40,403 nucleotides of DNA from Clostridiales bacterium (GTDB lineage: Bacteria; Bacillota; Clostridia; Christensenellales; Aristaeellaceae), in NCBI GenBank assembly GCA_015056415.1, contig SVGJ01000018.1:1-40403 (forward strand), given 5' to 3'. How positions within the stretch are numbered: position 1 is the first letter of the stretch; every line of letters starts with the position of its first letter. Position numbers and translations under genes: made by a program. Below the pieces are notes generated by a model, which saw only the letters and a list, made by a program, of their open reading frames with translations, was not told the DNA's origin and did not search any database. This document shows positions 40,278-40,403 of this stretch, piece after piece.

Positions 40278-40403
40278 TTAGGCCTTGGCGATCTCCACCA
40301 GCTTGGCGAAGCCAGCAGCGTCGTTGACAGCCAGGTCGGCCAGCATCTTGCGGTTGACCTCGATGTTCTGCTTCTTCAGGCCGTTGATAAAGGTGGAGTA
40401 GCT
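40278..40403 (-). CDS. rplT: 50S ribosomal protein L20, C-terminal part only
   Basis: The last 41 codons of L20. The sequence reads [20 protein letters not shown], then [21 protein letters not shown], the conserved L20 C-terminus that contacts 23S rRNA and, in several bacteria, its own mRNA. The rest of the gene, and probably rpmI and infC, continue beyond the window edge. Followed by a good terminator. Confidence 0.95.
   Translation of the reverse strand, partial: SYSTFINGLKKQNIEVNRKMLADLAVNDAAGFAKLVEIAKA

Overview
The window is a stretch of a GC-rich Gram-positive chromosome, most likely an anaerobic member of Bacillota, class Clostridia. The evidence is a serine T-box leader upstream of serS, TRAP (MtrB), type III pantothenate kinase beside an ECF transporter S component, Na+-pumping decarboxylase subunits OadB/OadG, BioY, strong AGGAGG-type ribosome sites, and TTGNNN-17-TATAAT promoters. 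There are no rRNA or tRNA genes, no insertion sequence and no CRISPR array. It is a housekeeping region with several accessory genes mixed in.

Layout. 1-1419: 3' part of guaB and its terminator. 1496-5300: a promoter, a structured leader and three co-directional genes for a PP2C phosphatase, a membrane-anchored variant Ser/Thr kinase, and a zinc-ribbon/glycine-repeat/peptidoglycan-binding membrane protein. This is the most unusual system here; it looks like a reversible phosphorylation module spanning the envelope. 5300-7572 (minus): GNAT acetyltransferase coupled to an HflX GTPase that has a JAMM/RadC-like motif in its N-terminal region. 7637-10115: DUF5711-like beta-propeller, LUD-domain protein and DUF3267-type membrane metalloprotease. 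10146-14872: four-gene ABC exporter operon of the GldA/GldF/GldG/DUF4340 type. 14877-18268 (minus): alpha/beta hydrolase, TPR-like lipoprotein and polysaccharide flippase. 18331-22690: bioY, a HerA-like ATPase (DUF853), a DMT permease and a compact AraC-HTH/GGDEF fusion.

22732-24426: T-box-controlled serS. 24500-26516 (minus): murA followed by a J-domain protein. 26624-29963: LacI-type regulator, a possible 39-residue membrane peptide and a convergent GH42 beta-galactosidase, probably a sugar-use locus. 30004-32861: ECF S component (probably pantothenate), coaX and homoserine dehydrogenase. 32997-34745: pyruvate kinase. 35024-35742: orphan barstar with an overlapping HEYGH-motif protein. 35761-37264: small zinc-ribbon protein overlapping dinB (Pol IV). 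37275-40148 (minus): mtrB (TRAP), pfkA, oadB and oadG. 40278-40403 (minus): 3' end of rplT (L20).

A dispersed, hairpin-rich extragenic repeat lies directly downstream of serS, murA and pyk, each time in the same orientation as the gene it follows. Many genes are translationally coupled (ATGA, TAATG or TGATG overlaps), and several stop codons sit inside the terminator hairpin. Long open frames opposite the GC-rich genes are codon-bias artefacts and are left out.
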